A DNA stretch of 64,000 bases from Anaerolineales bacterium. GTDB lineage: Bacteria > Chloroflexota > Anaerolineae > 4572-78 > J111. Numbering within the stretch: the first letter of the stretch is position 1; each line of letters begins with the position of its first letter. The notes beneath the pieces were generated by a model. The model did not search any database and was not told the origin of the DNA. It saw nothing but the letters and a program-made list of their open reading frames with translations. A program made the position numbers and the translations under genes. This document shows positions 30,712 through 39,112 of the stretch, in pieces. The stretch covers positions 248,001-312,000 of the forward strand of contig JABTUK010000006.1 of assembly GCA_015075405.1 (NCBI GenBank). The letters run 5' to 3'.

Positions 30712-32403
30712 TTAGCGTTTCAAATCGCCCAAAATCTCGCGCGCGGCATTATAGCCCGGCGCGCCGGTGACGCCGCCGCCGGGATGAGTCCCCGCGCCGC
30801 ACAGATAAAGCCGCTCAACCGGGGTGCGATATTGGCCGTAACCGGGCACAGGCCGCATAAAGAGAAGCTGGTCCAGGCTCATTTCGCCGTGGAAAGTGTT
30901 GCCTTCGGTCAGGCCGTACTCCTGCTCCCAATCGAGCGGGGTGATAACCTGGCAATGACGGATCAGGTCCTTCAGGTTGGGCGCGTATTGAGCCAACGTA
31001 TCAATAATCTTATCCGCTAAAGCCTGCCGCTGTTCATCATCCCAACCTCCAACCTTCCAACCTTCCAACCTCCCCTTCCCCTGCTCCCCTGCTCCTCTGC
31101 TCCCCCGCAGATTGTAAGGCGCGTATTGCATAGTAATAGACATCACATGCTGCCCTGCCGGGGCCAGCGACGGATCGAGCACCGTCGGGATAACTACATC
31201 CAGGTAGGGCTGCTCAGAGAAGCGACCGTACTTGGCGTGGTCGTAAGCGCGTTCCAGGTATTCCAGGCTGGGGCTGATGATGATGTGACCGCCCAAATAC
31301 CCCCCCAATCCCCCCCCGCTGTCGGGGGGGGCGTAGGGGGGGGTCAGGCTGCTAAACTCCGGCATGCCGCTCAGGGCCAGGTTGACCTTGGCCATGCATC
31401 CGCGATAGCGGATGTTGCGGATGCGCCGCACGAAGTGGGGTTCAAGGTTGGACGCGCCGACCAGACCAAATAAAGTCCGGCGCGGGTCGGCGTTGGAGAT
31501 GACGGCTCTGGCCTGGACTGTTTCACCACTTGCTAATGCTACCCCGGCGGCATAAATCGCCCCTGTAGCGGGATTTTCCTCGAGCAAAATTTGGCTCACC
31601 TCGGCCCCGGTCCGAATTTCTGCGCCATACCGCTGCGCGGCGCTGGCCAGGGCCGCCGCAAGCTGACCCGTCCCACCCCGGACTGCGCGGGTGGCTTTGA
31701 AGCCGCCATCCGCAGTACCCAGGTAGTGGTACAGCATCACAAAAGCTGTGCCCGCCGACTGTGGCCCTTGCATAATACCACTGATACCGGCGGCTCCCAG
31801 CAGCCCTTTCAACGCTTCGCTCTCAAACCACTCGTCCAAAAACTCCTGGGTGGTCATTGGCAGGACGCGCATAAACTCCATCATCTCTTTTTGGCCCAGC
31901 CCCTTGAGTTTCAGCCCCAATTTAGCCCAGGCGATTAAATCACCCGCTTTAGACTCTTCCAGATTGGGTGGAGTTGTGGTCATGATTTGGTTCAGGATGC
32001 TCGTCAGGGCTGTGACCAAGCGCACAAAAGCCGGGAACTTTTCAGCATCGGCGGGGGAGAAGCGGGCAATCTCGGCTTTGGTTTCGCGGGGGTCGCGCCA
32101 TAGGGTCAGCGCCGGACCGCTTGGCTGGGGGGCAAAAGCCGTCACCGGACTTTCGATGAACTCCAGTCCATATTGGCGCAGTCCCAATTCGGCCACAATC
32201 TCCGGGCGGAGCAGGCCCACATCGGGCGCGCCGGTGTTGATTTGGAAGCCCGGCCAGATTTCTTCGGTCGCCGCCGCGCCGCCCAGCATGTCGCGCCGTT
32301 CCAGCACCAGCACTTTTTTGCCGGCTTTGGCTAAATAGGCTGCGGTGACAAGGCCGTTATGGCCGCCGCCCATGATAATTGCGTCGTAAGTATTGTTTTT
32401 CAT
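30712..32403 (-). CDS. PYROXD2/CrtI-like FAD oxidoreductase, type I (copy A)
   Basis: 563 residues. Dinucleotide-binding start YDAIIMGGGHNGLVTAAYLA, then VLVLERRDMLGGAAATEEIW; the FAD-closing C-terminal motif is YLCGAGTHPGGGVTGAPGYN. This is the PYROXD2-like branch of the phytoene desaturase/amine oxidase superfamily. It is closer to the protein at 54218-56149 than to the two type II proteins here (shared FAPQP, LRTG-type middle, APGYNAAREIL end). Two GC-rich repeats are read in frame (31041-31108 and 31298-31344). Context suggests oxidation of an amine or small alkyl substrate; no carotenoid genes are near. Confidence 0.85.
   Translation of the reverse strand: MKNNTYDAIIMGGGHNGLVTAAYLAKAGKKVLVLERRDMLGGAAATEEIWPGFQINTGAPDVGLLRPEIVAELGLRQYGLEFIESPVTAFAPQPSGPALTLWRDPRETKAEIARFSPADAEKFPAFVRLVTALTSILNQIMTTTPPNLEESKAGDLIAWAKLGLKLKGLGQKEMMEFMRVLPMTTQEFLDEWFESEALKGLLGAAGISGIMQGPQSAGTAFVMLYHYLGTADGGFKATRAVRGGTGQLAAALASAAQRYGAEIRTGAEVSQILLEENPATGAIYAAGVALASGETVQARAVISNADPRRTLFGLVGASNLEPHFVRRIRNIRYRGCMAKVNLALSGMPEFSSLTPPYAPPDSGGGLGGYLGGHIIISPSLEYLERAYDHAKYGRFSEQPYLDVVIPTVLDPSLAPAGQHVMSITMQYAPYNLRGSRGAGEQGKGRLEGWKVGGWDDEQRQALADKIIDTLAQYAPNLKDLIRHCQVITPLDWEQEYGLTEGNTFHGEMSLDQLLFMRPVPGYGQYRTPVERLYLCGAGTHPGGGVTGAPGYNAAREILGDLKR
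31041..31108. repeat. In-frame CCTTCCAA / CCCCTGCT repeats in the oxidoreductase gene
   Basis: Tandem CCAACCTT units, then CCCCTGCT units, add a Gly/Arg/Trp-rich segment (GAGEQGKGRLEGWKVGGWD) to the enzyme. Its paralog at 51704-53323 has a G-rich insertion at the equivalent place. Confidence 0.75.
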
Positions 32404-32437
32404 ATTTTTAACCTAAAATTAAGTCTCGAATTGGCTT

Positions 32438-32848
32438 TTAATCTGATGTTTGCTTCGAATGGAGGTTTGCTTTTAACCACTCCACAAAAGCCGGACAAGT
32501 CATTTCATCTGTCAGAGATAACTCGGTCTTATCGGCCCGATGCAGATGGGGTACATTCTCTCCGGCATGTTTTTTACCGATGCGGCCATATTTGAGCCGA
32601 ATTGCGCGGGGATCGGGGCTGTTGTCAAATCCTGCTTCGACCCAATCTCCTTGTAGAACATAATACCGGTACTGCCGCGTCCCCTCGCTAAATAACTCGG
32701 TAATAAAAATCTGATGCGAACTGTAACTGGCTTGAAGGCGCAAAATAGCCCGCGCTGGGGTAGCGTCAACGGTATACTCCACATGTTCAAATGTAGCTTG
32801 AGCCAGAGCGACTAGCCCAGCAAAATACTCTGCAACTTGCGGCTCCAA
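32438..32848 (-). CDS. Hypothetical protein, toxin-antitoxin-like cassette member (DUF6516-like)
   Basis: 136 residues, probably from a TTG at 32848 with AAAGGA 8 bases upstream. The segment RQYRYYVLQGDWVEAGFDNS, then PDPRAIRLKYG and VPHLHRADK, resembles the DUF6516 group, often found beside small partner genes, but I am not certain of the family. It overlaps the upstream gene by 37 bases. The cassette of four small genes sits between the two FAD oxidoreductase genes of copy A. Confidence 0.6.
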   Translation of the reverse strand: MEPQVAEYFAGLVALAQATFEHVEYTVDATPARAILRLQASYSSHQIFITELFSEGTRQYRYYVLQGDWVEAGFDNSPDPRAIRLKYGRIGKKHAGENVPHLHRADKTELSLTDEMTCPAFVEWLKANLHSKQTSD

Positions 32849-33141
32849 TCCTCGATTCCTTTATGGCAGAATTCCCAATCGGCCAGGTCAACTTCCCACA
32901 GCTTGTTGGTCGTTTCGATTTTCTCAATAAACTTTTCATTTTTAGCGGCGCGTTGAGCAAAAGTAGGATAATCCATCTTATATTTGGCTTGATAGGCCGC
33001 ATCCTTTTGGCGTAGTTCGGCCATTTTGGCGGTGATCTGCTCAATAGTATAGCGTTGCAGCGCCAGGTCAATGGCGGCTTCCAGATTGCCGAAAACGGTC
33101 AAAACTTCAACATATTCATCTTTGATGGGTACTGTGACCAT
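32812..33141 (-). CDS. Hypothetical protein of the small-gene cassette
   Basis: 109 residues from the ATG at 33141, preceded by GAGGGGC. All-helical by eye with many charged residues (YTIEQITAKMAELRQKDAAY, then FAQRAAKNEKFIEKIETTNK). I recognise no family. It overlaps both the DUF433 remnant before it and the TTG-start gene after it, so the three are read as one transcript. An antitoxin-like role for the following protein is possible. Confidence 0.55.
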   Translation of the reverse strand: MVTVPIKDEYVEVLTVFGNLEAAIDLALQRYTIEQITAKMAELRQKDAAYQAKYKMDYPTFAQRAAKNEKFIEKIETTNKLWEVDLADWEFCHKGIEDWSRKLQSILLG

Positions 33142-33259
33142 TATTTTTGCCCCTCTTTTCAAACAACCCCAACAGCCGCGACACCGGAAAACGCAAACCG
33201 CGAATACAGGGCTTGCCACCGCAGATTTCGGGATTAGTTGTGATTCGTTGAAAGTTCAT
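33116..33259 (-). pseudogene. Truncated DUF433-type antitoxin
   Basis: 47 codons: MNFQRITTNPEICGGKPCIR then GLRFPVSRLLGLFEKRG is the N-terminal half of a DUF433 protein (NP.ICGGKPCIRG.R.PV). The expected second half with its DNA-binding-like helices is missing, and the frame ends at 33116 after running into the next gene. Probably a remnant of a DUF433/PIN-type pair. Confidence 0.65.
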
Positions 33260-33299
33260 CGTGTTATCCTTCGATGTGTACTGCAAAAGTTGTCTATCC

Positions 33300-33731
33300 T
33301 CAAGCCGCCACAGCCAGTCGAGACGGCTCGACATACGTGAATGGCACTCGCTTGGTGGGCGAGGCTTGAAAATAAGAGAGTTTGAGAAACTCATCAACCG
33401 GCGAGGTGGTCAGCGCCCGAATAACCAACTCACGCAATGTCTCTGGCAGTCCTTTCAGGTTATCGAGCGGATAGCTGCGCGGCCCATACTCGGTTCGCTC
33501 GGCCAGGATGGAGAAGTGAAGCAGGGTCAGGCTTACGACCCGCCCGGTAGTTTGATTGAGTCGGAGTAGGATATGATCGGTCAGTTCAATGCCGGTTGCT
33601 GGCTCATTGTCACCAAAGAATGCTTCAAGGATATCTTCGGCTTCATCATATACCAAACACACAACCTCACCCTTGGCAGTGATCCATTCTGTTTTTTGCA
33701 AGTTTAAGGCATCCGTTTTCTCATCAGTCAT
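33300..33731 (-). CDS. DUF2283-like small protein
   Basis: 143 residues. LVYDEAEDILEAFFGDNEPA followed by TGIELTDHILLRLNQTTGRV resembles the DUF2283 pattern (YD.eaD.lyi.., D.I.l.ld..G.vvgieil), which is found beside small toxin-like genes. The C-terminal 50 residues (LPETLRELVIRALTTSPVDE) are extra. It is the first gene of the minus-strand cassette at 32438-33731. Function unknown. Confidence 0.6.
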   Translation of the reverse strand: MTDEKTDALNLQKTEWITAKGEVVCLVYDEAEDILEAFFGDNEPATGIELTDHILLRLNQTTGRVVSLTLLHFSILAERTEYGPRSYPLDNLKGLPETLRELVIRALTTSPVDEFLKLSYFQASPTKRVPFTYVEPSRLAVAA

Positions 33732-33772
33732 CCCAAGTTATGGTAGCATAGGCCGGTGACGCAAGCAAGAGG

Positions 33773-35356
33773 TCATTTCCAATCCTTCAAAATCTCCAAT
33801 GCCGCCAGCCGGCCCGGCGCGCCGGTGATGCCGCCGCCGGGATGGGTGCCGGAGCCGCACTGCCAGTAGCCCTTGATCGGGGTGCGGTACTGGGCCAGGC
33901 CGGGGGCCGGGCGCAGGAAAAAGAGCTGCGACAGGCTCAACTCGCCCTGGAAGATATTGCCCTGAGACAGGCCGGTCACCTGCTCAATATCCCACGGGGT
34001 CATCACCTGGCGATACAGAATAATGTCCTTCAAATTGGGAATGTACTCCGCCAGCGTGTCTACCACCGCATCGCCGAAGGCTTCCCGCTTCTCCTCCCAG
34101 GTGCCCTCGCGCAACTTGTAGGGCGCGTACTGCACAAAGCAGGACATGACGTGCTTGCCGGGTGGGGCCATATCCGGGTCAATCATCGAAGGAATAATCA
34201 TATCAATGTACGGCTTCTGCGAGAAGTTGCCGTACTTGGCGTCGTCGTAGGCCCGTTCCAGGTAGTCAACACTGGGGCTGATCGAAATGGCCCCGCGCAG
34301 ATGCGGCCCTTCGCCGGGCATGCAAGCCAGGTTGGGCAGGGCGTCGAGGGCCAGATTCACTTTACCCGACGAGCCGCGAATGTTGAATTTGCGGATATAG
34401 GCCAGTTGCTCTTCCGGCACATGGCCCGGCTCAAGCAGATCGAGGAAAGTGCGTTTGGGATCGAGACTGGAAACAATGTATTTGGCCTCCAGCTCATCGC
34501 CGTTTTGCATGACCACCCCGGTGGCCCGGCCATTTTTGATGAGAACTTGTTTGACCGGCGCGTTGAGCCGAATCTCCACACCGAAGGAGCGGGCCGCGCT
34601 GGCAATCGTCTCGGCAATCGCGCCGGTGCCGCCCTTTTGGAAGCCCCAGGCCCGGAAAGCGCCGTCAATCTCGCCCATGTAGTGATGCAGCAACACATAG
34701 GCCGTCCCCGGCGAGCGCGGCCCTAAATAGGTGCCGATGATACCGCTGGCCGACATGGTTGCCTTGAGCGGGTCGCTTTCAAACCACTCCTCCAGAAAGT
34801 CGGCGGAACTCATGGTCATCAGCTTGCCAAGCATATAAATTTGTTCCGCTCCCAGGTTGGCAATGTGCGTACCCAGCGCTGCCAGACCGCCCAAATCCTT
34901 GGGGTTAAGAGTGGTTGGGTCGGGTGGGATGATGCCGAGCATATATTTGACCGCTTTGGCCATGTGATACATCCAGCGGGCGTAGTCGTCGTAGGCAGCG
35001 GCGTCGCGGGGCGAGTGACGGGCGATGTCGCGCAGGGTGCGGAAATGGTCGCCATCACGGTAGAGATAATCGCCGTTGGGCAGGGGAGTCAGGGTGCTTT
35101 CCAGGGGTAGGATGGTCAGCCCATGCTTGGGCAAATTCAAATCGCGGATGATTTCGGGCCGCAAAATGCTGACCACATAAGAAAAAACCGAAAATTTGAA
35201 GCCGGGGAAAACCTCTTCCGTCACCGTCGCCCCACCGACCAGATGGCGGCGCTCCAGCACCAGCACTTTCTTGCCGGCTTTGGCTAAGTACGCGGCATTG
35301 ACCAGTCCGTTATGGCCTCCGCCGATAATAATTGCATCATATTTGTTATTTGTCAT
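33773..35356 (-). CDS. PYROXD2/CrtI-like FAD oxidoreductase, type II (copy A)
   Basis: 527 residues from the ATG at 35356 (MTNNKYDAIIIGGGHNGL); the longer frame upstream is a repeat. FAD motifs at both ends: VLVLERRHLVGGATVTEEVF and YWQCGSGTHPGGGITGAPGR. It is nearly collinear with the protein at 51704-53323 (FPGFKFSVFSYVVSILRPEI; DEWFESDPLKA-like; GPRSPGTAYVLLHHYMGEID). Here the loop after YAPYKLREG carries no repeat insertion. It follows the GcvT-like gene on the same strand and probably acts with it and the Rieske oxygenase. Confidence 0.87.
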   Translation of the reverse strand: MTNNKYDAIIIGGGHNGLVNAAYLAKAGKKVLVLERRHLVGGATVTEEVFPGFKFSVFSYVVSILRPEIIRDLNLPKHGLTILPLESTLTPLPNGDYLYRDGDHFRTLRDIARHSPRDAAAYDDYARWMYHMAKAVKYMLGIIPPDPTTLNPKDLGGLAALGTHIANLGAEQIYMLGKLMTMSSADFLEEWFESDPLKATMSASGIIGTYLGPRSPGTAYVLLHHYMGEIDGAFRAWGFQKGGTGAIAETIASAARSFGVEIRLNAPVKQVLIKNGRATGVVMQNGDELEAKYIVSSLDPKRTFLDLLEPGHVPEEQLAYIRKFNIRGSSGKVNLALDALPNLACMPGEGPHLRGAISISPSVDYLERAYDDAKYGNFSQKPYIDMIIPSMIDPDMAPPGKHVMSCFVQYAPYKLREGTWEEKREAFGDAVVDTLAEYIPNLKDIILYRQVMTPWDIEQVTGLSQGNIFQGELSLSQLFFLRPAPGLAQYRTPIKGYWQCGSGTHPGGGITGAPGRLAALEILKDWK

Positions 35357-35365
35357 GATTGACCT

Positions 35366-35422
35366 CGTGATACGTGATGCGTGATGCGTAAAAACCTCAC
35401 GTTTCACGCATCACGCATCACG
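35366..35422. repeat. GTGATGC heptamer hairpin
   Basis: GTGATACGTGATGCGTGATG pairs with CATCACGCATCACGT-type sequence on the right. It lies between the GcvT-like and oxidoreductase genes and matches the hairpin at 26233-26292. Confidence 0.75.
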
Positions 35423-36616
35423 TTATTTTTTCTTCCGCTCCGGCTCATAAAACGGCATTTTCACCACTGTCGCCGGGGCCTGCTTGCGGGCGTACTCGAC
35501 CGTCACTTCCATATTCACCGGCGTGCCGATTGCGGCGTATTGGCTCTCGATGGTGGCCAGGGCGATGTATTTTTTGAGAATCGGTGAGAAGGTGCTGCTG
35601 GTCGCCTGGCCGATTTGCTTGCCGTTTTTGTTGTAGACCGGCACGGCCACACGGGAAGTTCGCCCGGCCAGACGGGGGGTCAAATTAACCGTAGCGTACA
35701 GTTTTTCCAGGGCGGGCCAGTCAATATCCAGACCGACAAAGGCCCACTTGGAACCGTTCTTTTTCTCGGCCAGCAGCGCCCGGCGGCCCACAAAATCGCC
35801 TTTATCCAAAGCCACCGCCCAGCCCAGACCCAGCTCAAAGGGCGAAGATTTTTGGGCCTCAATCAAGGCTTTGTGTGAGGAGATGTAATCCACCTCGATC
35901 AGCAGCAGCCCGGCCTCTACCCGGACAATATCCAGGGCGATGATCCCGGCGGGGGTAATGCCGTAGCCGTGCCCTTTTTCCATCAGCATATCCCACAACC
36001 GCTCGGCGTGTTTGGCCGACACCCACAGCTCGTAGCCCAAATCGCCGGTGTAGCCGGTGCGGGTGATGGTGAGGGGGTGGCGGTCGAACTTGCCCTCGGC
36101 CAGGCGGAAATATTTGAGGCTGTCCAGGTCTGCCCCTTTGACAAACTCCTTGAGGATTTTACGGGCGTTGGGACCTTGCAGGGCCAGTGCGGCCAAATCC
36201 GCCGACACATCAGTAATCGTGACATTCATACCATAGGCGCAGTCGCCAAACCAAAACAGGCTAGGGTCCGCCGACGTGATGCGGAAATGGTTCTCGCCCA
36301 GACGCGAAACGGTGCCGTCGTCAATCACTTTGCCGGCTTCATCACACCAGGGGGTGTAATAGACCTGGCCGACCGCGCACTTGTTAATGTCCCGGGTAAT
36401 GATCCGGTTGACCAGCCGGGCGGCGTCGGGGCCGGTGATTTCATATTTAAATAAAGGTGACACATCAAACAAGGCCGCTGAGTTGCGCACGGCGTAATAC
36501 TCGCGCTCATGCGATGGCTCGTACAAACCGGCCGACAAATAGCCGGACCAGTTGCGCCATTCGTAGCTCTCGCACAGAGCCGAGGTGCGGCTGTGAAAGG
36601 GGGTAGGGATAGGCAT
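35423..36616 (-). CDS. GcvT-like THF-dependent aminomethyl/methyltransferase (copy A)
   Basis: 397 residues from the ATG at 36616, with GTGAGG 8 bases upstream. The protein aligns with the aminomethyltransferase/DmdA/DMGDH C-terminal fold: DVSPLFKYEITGPDAARLVN, then YTPWCDEAGKVIDDGTVSRL with the conserved Asp pair, ALQGPNARKIL, TRTGYTGDLGYELWV and ALDIVRVEAGLLL. GcvT domain about 30-280, C-terminal barrel about 300-390. Its presence without gcvH or gcvP suggests it moves a one-carbon unit from an N- or S-methyl substrate to tetrahydrofolate. Neighbours: Rieske oxygenase and two FAD oxidoreductases. Confidence 0.87.
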   Translation of the reverse strand: MPIPTPFHSRTSALCESYEWRNWSGYLSAGLYEPSHEREYYAVRNSAALFDVSPLFKYEITGPDAARLVNRIITRDINKCAVGQVYYTPWCDEAGKVIDDGTVSRLGENHFRITSADPSLFWFGDCAYGMNVTITDVSADLAALALQGPNARKILKEFVKGADLDSLKYFRLAEGKFDRHPLTITRTGYTGDLGYELWVSAKHAERLWDMLMEKGHGYGITPAGIIALDIVRVEAGLLLIEVDYISSHKALIEAQKSSPFELGLGWAVALDKGDFVGRRALLAEKKNGSKWAFVGLDIDWPALEKLYATVNLTPRLAGRTSRVAVPVYNKNGKQIGQATSSTFSPILKKYIALATIESQYAAIGTPVNMEVTVEYARKQAPATVVKMPFYEPERKKK

Positions 36617-36640
36617 AGGCAAAACCTCACTCGATTTTAG

Positions 36641-36711
36641 GTTTACGATTTACGATTTACGATTTTGAGGAGCCAACCTAATCGTAAATCTTAAATCGTA
36701 AATCGTAAATT
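36641..36711. repeat. TTACGAT heptamer hairpin
   Basis: Three TTACGAT units and a matching set of ATCGTAA units flank a 25-base middle. It lies between the IclR and GcvT-like genes, ending at the IclR stop codon. Confidence 0.75.
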
Positions 36712-37490
36712 TATTTGTATCCTAACTGTTCCGAAACACGCGCGGCGGCTGCGACCACCAGCGGGGCAATCTCAGCCAGCCGCTCCGGGGTCAGGCGGGC
36801 GCTGGGGCCGTTGATACTAAGCGCAGCCACCACCTGCCCATTGTGGTTACGAATGGGCGCGCCAACAGCCGAAAAGCCTACTTCCAGCTCTTCAACCGCG
36901 CGGGCGTAGCCCTGTTCCCGGATGGAGGCCAGTTCGCGGCGTAAAACATCCGGGGTGGTGATGGTTTGTTCGGTTACCTGGGCCAGCGGTGCGGCCAGAA
37001 TCGCTTCCAGTTCGGCTTCCGGCAAAAAAGCCAGCAGCGCCTTGCCCGTCGAGGTGGCATGGACCGGCCAGCGCGCCCCGATGTACTGCGTTGCGCCCAC
37101 CAAATGCGCCCCGGAGACATCGTCCAACACCAGCACCTCTAACCCTACCAGAGTTTCCAAAGTCGCTGCTTCGCCGGTGGCGCGAGCCAGCCCTTCCAGT
37201 TCGGCCCGGCTGATCGAGCGCAGGTCGCTGGCCCGCAGCGCCCGCCCACCGAGGGAAATGACTTCCGGCCCCAGCCGATAGGTCTCGTTGGCCGGATTGC
37301 GGGCCACTAACCCCTGGCTCTCCAGCGCGGTGAGCAGCCGGTAAGTGGTTGTTTTGTTCAAACCCACCATGCGGGCCAATTCGGCCAGCCCCAATTGTGG
37401 CCGCTCATCGGAAAACGCTTTGAGCAGCGCAATCGCTCGCAGCACGGCCTGAGTTCCGGGGTAGGGTTCGTTAACTTGCATCTTTAGCAT
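36711..37490 (-). CDS. IclR-family transcriptional regulator
   Basis: 259 residues. Winged helix-turn-helix (about 12-72: LAELARMVGLNKTTTYRLLT) and IclR effector domain (about 80-255: ETLVGLEVLVLDDVSGAHLV, ARWPVHATSTGKALLAFLPE, GFSAVGAPIRNHNGQVVAAL, LSINGPSARLTPERL). It is divergent from the Rieske oxygenase gene, and a palindrome 1 bp beyond its start (37492-37508), with a similar site near the oxygenase promoter, suggests it controls copy A of the catabolic genes in response to their substrate. Confidence 0.92.
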   Translation of the reverse strand: MLKMQVNEPYPGTQAVLRAIALLKAFSDERPQLGLAELARMVGLNKTTTYRLLTALESQGLVARNPANETYRLGPEVISLGGRALRASDLRSISRAELEGLARATGEAATLETLVGLEVLVLDDVSGAHLVGATQYIGARWPVHATSTGKALLAFLPEAELEAILAAPLAQVTEQTITTPDVLRRELASIREQGYARAVEELEVGFSAVGAPIRNHNGQVVAALSINGPSARLTPERLAEIAPLVVAAAARVSEQLGYK

Positions 37491-37491
37491 A

Positions 37492-37508
37492 ATTTCAAAT
37501 TTTGAAAT
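37492..37508. promoter_or_regulatory. Candidate IclR operator palindrome
   Basis: ATTTCAAATTTTGAAAT, a perfect 8-1-8 palindrome immediately upstream of the IclR start. IclR proteins commonly bind palindromes of this size at their own promoters. A related imperfect site lies at 37669-37689. Confidence 0.5.
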
Positions 37509-37570
37509 AACATTACAAAATGTGAACCGATTATAGGAGCGGGAGCAGGTTTTGTCAAAATTGAGTAAAC

Positions 37571-37619
37571 GTGGCGCGTAGTGCGTGGTGCGTAGGATTT
37601 TTCACGCACTACGCACTAT
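37571..37619. repeat. GTAGTGC/GTGGTGC heptamer hairpin
   Basis: CGTAGTGCGTGGTGCGTAGG pairs with CACGCACTACGCAC on the right. It lies between the divergent IclR and Rieske genes. Confidence 0.7.
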
Positions 37620-37668
37620 GGGCCAGTTAAATAATGTTACTTATAAAAAGTTCATATTATGATACGTC

Positions 37669-37709
37669 ATTTCAATATTTTTGACAAATTTTCCCAATCT
37701 GAATATACT
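37669..37709 (+). promoter_or_regulatory. Sigma-70-type promoter of Rieske gene copy A, with overlapping operator-like site
   Basis: TTGACA (37681-37686), 17-bp spacer, TATACT (37704-37709). ATTTCAATATTTTTGACAAAT (37669-37689) resembles the palindrome at 37492 and overlaps the -35, which suits repression by the IclR protein. The start codon at 37939 is about 220 bp downstream, leaving a long leader filled with repeats. Confidence 0.6.
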
Positions 37710-37718
37710 CCGCCAAAC

Positions 37719-37789
37719 AGTGTTCAGTCATCAGTAGCCAGTCATCAGTCAAACTGATCACTGATAACTGGTTACGGATAACTATTTTA
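37719..37789. repeat. CAGTCAT/CAGTCAA heptamer hairpin in the Rieske leader
   Basis: GTTCAGTCATCAGTAGCCAG pairs imperfectly with CTGATCACTGATAACTGG-type sequence. It falls in the expected 5' untranslated region. Confidence 0.6.
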
Positions 37790-37837
37790 AGAGGAGTGTT
37801 CACGAACCTGTGGCACGCCACCGATAATGAAAATTTG

Positions 37838-37920
37838 CCCTCACCCTAACCCTCTCCCAAGGGGAGAGGGAACTCCTGGCTTGCTCCCCTCGCCCACCGG
37901 GAGAGGGTTGGGGGTGAGGG
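37838..37920. repeat. CCCTCACCC...GGGTGAGGG hairpin before the Rieske gene
   Basis: CCCTCACCCTAACCCTCTCC pairs with GGGAGAGGGTTGGGGGTGAG, with an inner GGGGAGAGGG arm. A strong stem just 12 bases before the ribosome site could influence expression. Confidence 0.7.
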
Positions 37921-37938
37921 CTATTTACGAAGGAGGAT

Positions 37939-39054
37939 ATGATGGTCATGGTGAGTCAATTTTCGACGCCGGTTAAGGGGGCCAGTACGCTGCCGGGTAA
38001 TTACTACACGGCGGAGGATGTCTTTCAACAGGAGGTGGAGCGCATTTTTTACGAACGCTGGTTGTGTGTGGGGCGCGAGGAACAGATTCCCAACTCAGGT
38101 GATTATTTTATGCAGGCGGTGGGCCAGGAAAGTTTGATTATCGTGCGGGGGCAAGATGGCCGGGCGCGGGCTTTCTACAATGTCTGCCGGCATCGGGGGA
38201 CGCGCATGTGTACGACGGCCAGCGGCCATTTCCCGCAATCCATTCAATGCCCCTATCACGCCTGGACCTATGGCCTGGATGGCCGGTTGATTGGCGCGCC
38301 CCATATGAATGAGGTGGAAGGTTTCGATAAGGGCCAGTATCCGTTGTATACCGCCGCCACAGCTTCCTGGGAGGGCTTTTTGTTTGTCAACCTGTCGCGC
38401 CAGCCAGAGCCGTTTGAGCAGGCGTTTGCCCCGCTCATTGGCAAGTTCAGCCAATGGCAGATTGCTAAACTGCGCTCGGCCCGCCGTATCGAGTATGAGG
38501 TAGCCGCCAACTGGAAATTGCTGGTCGAAAATTACTCCGAGTGCTACCACTGCCCGCTGATTCACCCTGCCCTGGCCGCCCTTTCCCCTTATCGCAGCGG
38601 CCAGAATGACCTTTACGAAGGGCCGTACCTGGGCGGTTTTATGGACATCAACCACGACAGTGGCAGCCTGACGATGGATGGCCGCACCTGCGCCCTACCC
38701 CTGGGAGAGGTGTCGGGCGAGGATTTGAACCGGGTCTATTATTACTCCCTTTTCCCCAACATGCTGCTCAGCCTGCACCCGGATTACGTGATGTTCCATT
38801 TATTGTGGCCGCAAAGCGCGGGCCGGACCCTGATTAGTTGCGAATGGTTGTTTGACCCAGCGGCGATGGCCCAGCCCGGCTTTGATCCAAGCGGGGCCGT
38901 GGAATTTTGGGACATGACCAACCGCCAGGATTGGCACGTCTGCGAGTTGTCGCAGTTAGGGCTGACCTCACGAGTCTACACACCAGGTCCCTACTCCGCC
39001 GCCGAAAGCCTGCCGGCTGCGTTTGATCGGGAAGTGCTGCGGGCTTTGGAGTAG
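37939..39054 (+). CDS. Rieske non-heme iron oxygenase, alpha subunit (copy A)
   Basis: 371 residues. AAGGAGG lies just upstream; ATG 37942 or 37948 are possible alternatives. Rieske cluster: CRHRG and CPYHAWTYG (about 80-110). Catalytic iron site: ENYSECYHCPLIHPAL (about 190-206), with His pair and, near the C-terminus, NRQDWHVC for the Asp ligand. The residue three before the first His is Glu, not the Asp of aromatic-ring dioxygenases. The carnitine oxygenase CntA has this substitution. This favours a quaternary-ammonium or N-methyl substrate. No reductase gene is nearby. Confidence 0.9.
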   Translation: MMVMVSQFSTPVKGASTLPGNYYTAEDVFQQEVERIFYERWLCVGREEQIPNSGDYFMQAVGQESLIIVRGQDGRARAFYNVCRHRGTRMCTTASGHFPQSIQCPYHAWTYGLDGRLIGAPHMNEVEGFDKGQYPLYTAATASWEGFLFVNLSRQPEPFEQAFAPLIGKFSQWQIAKLRSARRIEYEVAANWKLLVENYSECYHCPLIHPALAALSPYRSGQNDLYEGPYLGGFMDINHDSGSLTMDGRTCALPLGEVSGEDLNRVYYYSLFPNMLLSLHPDYVMFHLLWPQSAGRTLISCEWLFDPAAMAQPGFDPSGAVEFWDMTNRQDWHVCELSQLGLTSRVYTPGPYSAAESLPAAFDREVLRALE

Positions 39055-39112
39055 GCTGATTAAATACCGACAACCTCGGCCAGCATTCGTTGGGCTTCTG
39101 CTTTTTTCCCCG

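Noticed and set aside
30712..35356. Carotenoid biosynthesis cluster (phytoene desaturase-like genes)
   Set aside because: The proteins have PYROXD2-type signatures, and no phytoene synthase, cyclase or prenyl synthase is present. Neighbours point to one-carbon or amine catabolism.
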